Source: Actinomycetes bacterium
GTDB taxonomy: Bacteria; Actinomycetota; Coriobacteriia; WRKU01
Length of the DNA: 5,681 nt
Assembly: GCA_009781565.1 (NCBI GenBank)
Contig: WQXV01000077.1
Coordinates: forward strand, 1-5,681
Direction: 5' to 3'
Below are positions 4,983 to 5,681 of the stretch, one piece after another. Below the pieces are notes generated by a model that saw only the letters and a program-made list of their open reading frames with translations, was not told the origin of the DNA and made no database searches. Every line of letters begins with the position of its first letter. The stretch's first letter is position 1. Made by a program: the position numbers and the translations under genes.

Positions 4983-5542
4983 TACTGCTCGTCTCGGGGG
5001 AGTCGGGGTGTCTGTGGGCTGGAACGTCGAGATCTCTGCGGGTTTGTGCTGAGTTGATCGAGCGCCTCGATCGCTTCTGCAGAGAGCCGATCATCGAGGC
5101 TGGAGCGCATTGAATGGTCGCGATTGTCCTTTTGCCAAACTGAAAAATCCTCGCGCAACTCGCCGGCGAACTCGCGTGAGGACTTGCGCATCACATTGCC
5201 ACTCATGACGGTCCACTGTATAGTCGCATCACTCGTGATGACCTCGACACTGTCACCGCGGTCGCGCATCTGGTGTGAGAGCTTTTCCACGACGCTGTCA
5301 GCGCTGCGCCCATGAGCCGAGAATATCACCGTCACACCCAGTTGATTGACCGGCTCGCCGACCGAGTTGGGGTTGTTGGTCCCATCGAAGACGACGGTCA
5401 CCTTGGTGTTCTTGGTCGCAAGTGCCGCCACATCGCCGATGAGCGCATCACGTGCCTGATCGAGATCTCCCCGCTCTGCCAAAGCATGGTAGGGCGCGGT
5501 CTGCCGAATCACGTTATACCCATCAATGATCATCTGGTGCAT
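4982..5542 (-). CDS. yacP: YacP/Rae1-type NYN (PIN-like) domain endoribonuclease, 186 aa
   Basis: In Bacillus subtilis YacP (Rae1) is an endoribonuclease that enters the ribosomal A site and cuts mRNA during translation; the same role is inferred here. The NYN/PIN-like core covers about 1-145. Conserved acidic residues stand at the expected places: Asp7 in IIDGYNVIR, Asp53 in VVFDGTNN, Asp82 in SADSVVEKL and Asp105 in VITSDATIQ, after strands typical of a Rossmann-like nuclease fold. SADSVVEKL and TSDATIQ are YacP hallmarks. The tail (about 164-186) is Arg/Ser/Pro/Gln-rich and probably disordered. The ATG at 5542 has AAGGA 7 bases upstream; a longer reading from 5587 would add 15 residues but overlap rlmB and lacks such a site. 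It lies between rlmB (10-base gap) and the sigma gene (one-base overlap). Confidence 0.9.
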   Translation of the reverse strand: MHQMIIDGYNVIRQTAPYHALAERGDLDQARDALIGDVAALATKNTKVTVVFDGTNNPNSVGEPVNQLGVTVIFSAHGRSADSVVEKLSHQMRDRGDSVEVITSDATIQWTVMSGNVMRKSSREFAGELREDFSVWQKDNRDHSMRSSLDDRLSAEAIEALDQLSTNPQRSRRSSPQTPRLPRDEQ

Positions 5543-5549
5543 AAAGGAT

Positions 5550-5554
5550 TCCTT
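5550..5554 (-). promoter_or_regulatory. Ribosome binding site of yacP, overlapping the rlmB stop
   Basis: The minus strand reads TAAGGAATCCTTTATG: the rlmB stop TAA runs into AAGGA, with 7 bases to the yacP ATG. AAGGA and TCCTT form a short palindrome, too tight (one-base centre) for a stable hairpin. The overlap suggests translation of yacP follows that of rlmB. Confidence 0.75.
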
Positions 5555-5681
5555 AAGAAGTACTCTGCGACTGCCGGAACCACTCATAGGCGAGCACCGT
5601 ACAAGCTTGAGCGACGTTGAGCGATCCGATCTTTCCGACTTGCGGAAGTTTTACGAGGAAATCACAGCGCTCGCGCGTCAG
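5553..5681 (-). CDS. rlmB: SpoU/TrmH-family RNA 2'-O-ribose methyltransferase (RlmB-like), partial, C-terminal 42 aa
   Basis: Only the last 42 residues are in the window; the gene starts beyond the right edge. They include the family's C-terminal SAM-binding and knot motif: DFLVKLPQVGKIGSLNVAQA followed by a helix (CTVLAYEWFRQ), matching the IPxxGxxxSLNVSxA signature of SpoU methyltransferases, in which the Asn of SLNV and the trefoil knot bind S-adenosylmethionine. RlmB methylates G2251 of 23S rRNA in E. coli; the specific target here is inferred from family and synteny with yacP and the sigma gene. The usual IPM is here LPQ. The gene ends in TAA, 10 bases before yacP on the same strand, so the two are surely co-transcribed. 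The alternative is another member of the TrmH family with a different target. Confidence 0.88.
   Translation of the reverse strand: MTRERCDFLVKLPQVGKIGSLNVAQACTVLAYEWFRQSQSTS

Noticed and set aside
4540..5094. A 184-codon minus-strand frame spanning the yacP-sigma junction
   Set aside because: It overlaps two recognised genes in another frame and its composition (many Arg, Ser, His, Cys) is that of an out-of-frame translation.

Overview
The window looks like a chromosomal stretch from an actinobacterium-like, Gram-positive-type genome of moderate GC content. The best guess is a member of the Coriobacteriia. Three things suggest this: the gene order rlmB - yacP - sigH-like sigma factor (the order known from Bacillus subtilis and other Gram-positives), a free-standing PASTA-repeat membrane protein, and strong AGGAGG-type ribosome binding sites. 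The class assignment is an inference; nothing in the sequence proves it. I see no insertion sequence, integrase, phage gene or CRISPR array, and codon use looks even throughout.

Layout from left to right. Positions 1-201 (minus) are the N-terminal two-thirds of a response-regulator receiver domain that runs off the left edge. Positions 313-1467 (minus) encode a membrane-anchored protein with a transglutaminase-like Cys-His-Glu domain. Positions 1521-2747 (minus) encode an AlaA-type glutamate-pyruvate aminotransferase. Its promoter lies back to back with, and shares an inverted repeat with, the plus-strand promoter of a tRNA-Thr(UGU) gene at 2812-2887. Fourteen bases after the tRNA begins a small two-helix membrane protein with a coiled-coil tail (2902-3315, plus), apparently read from the tRNA promoter. 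It meets the next gene tail to tail, the two stop codons sharing bases of one CTAG. From 4277 down to 3312 (minus) is a single-pass membrane protein with four PASTA repeats and no kinase domain. Upstream of it on the same strand are a sigma-70-family factor of SigH type (4395-4982), a YacP/Rae1-type NYN-domain ribonuclease (4982-5542) and the C-terminal 42 residues of a SpoU-family 23S rRNA methyltransferase (5553-5681), which runs off the right edge.

How the genes fit together. rlmB, yacP and the sigma gene form a tight unit with a 10-base gap and then a one-base TAATG overlap, so ribosome modification, ribosome-associated mRNA cleavage and an alternative sigma factor are co-expressed and probably translationally coupled. 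The PASTA gene follows after 117 bases with its own ribosome binding site and a possible -10 element. PASTA repeats bind peptidoglycan or muropeptides in better-studied proteins, so it may be a cell-wall sensor or scaffold. The alaA and transglutaminase-like genes are probably co-transcribed (53-base gap). The response regulator starts a further unit with its own -10 and ribosome binding site.

The window is mostly ordinary core genome. The points most worth a second look are the overlapping divergent promoters, the tRNA-mRNA bicistronic arrangement with the unassigned small membrane protein, and the kinase-less PASTA protein beside the sigma factor.
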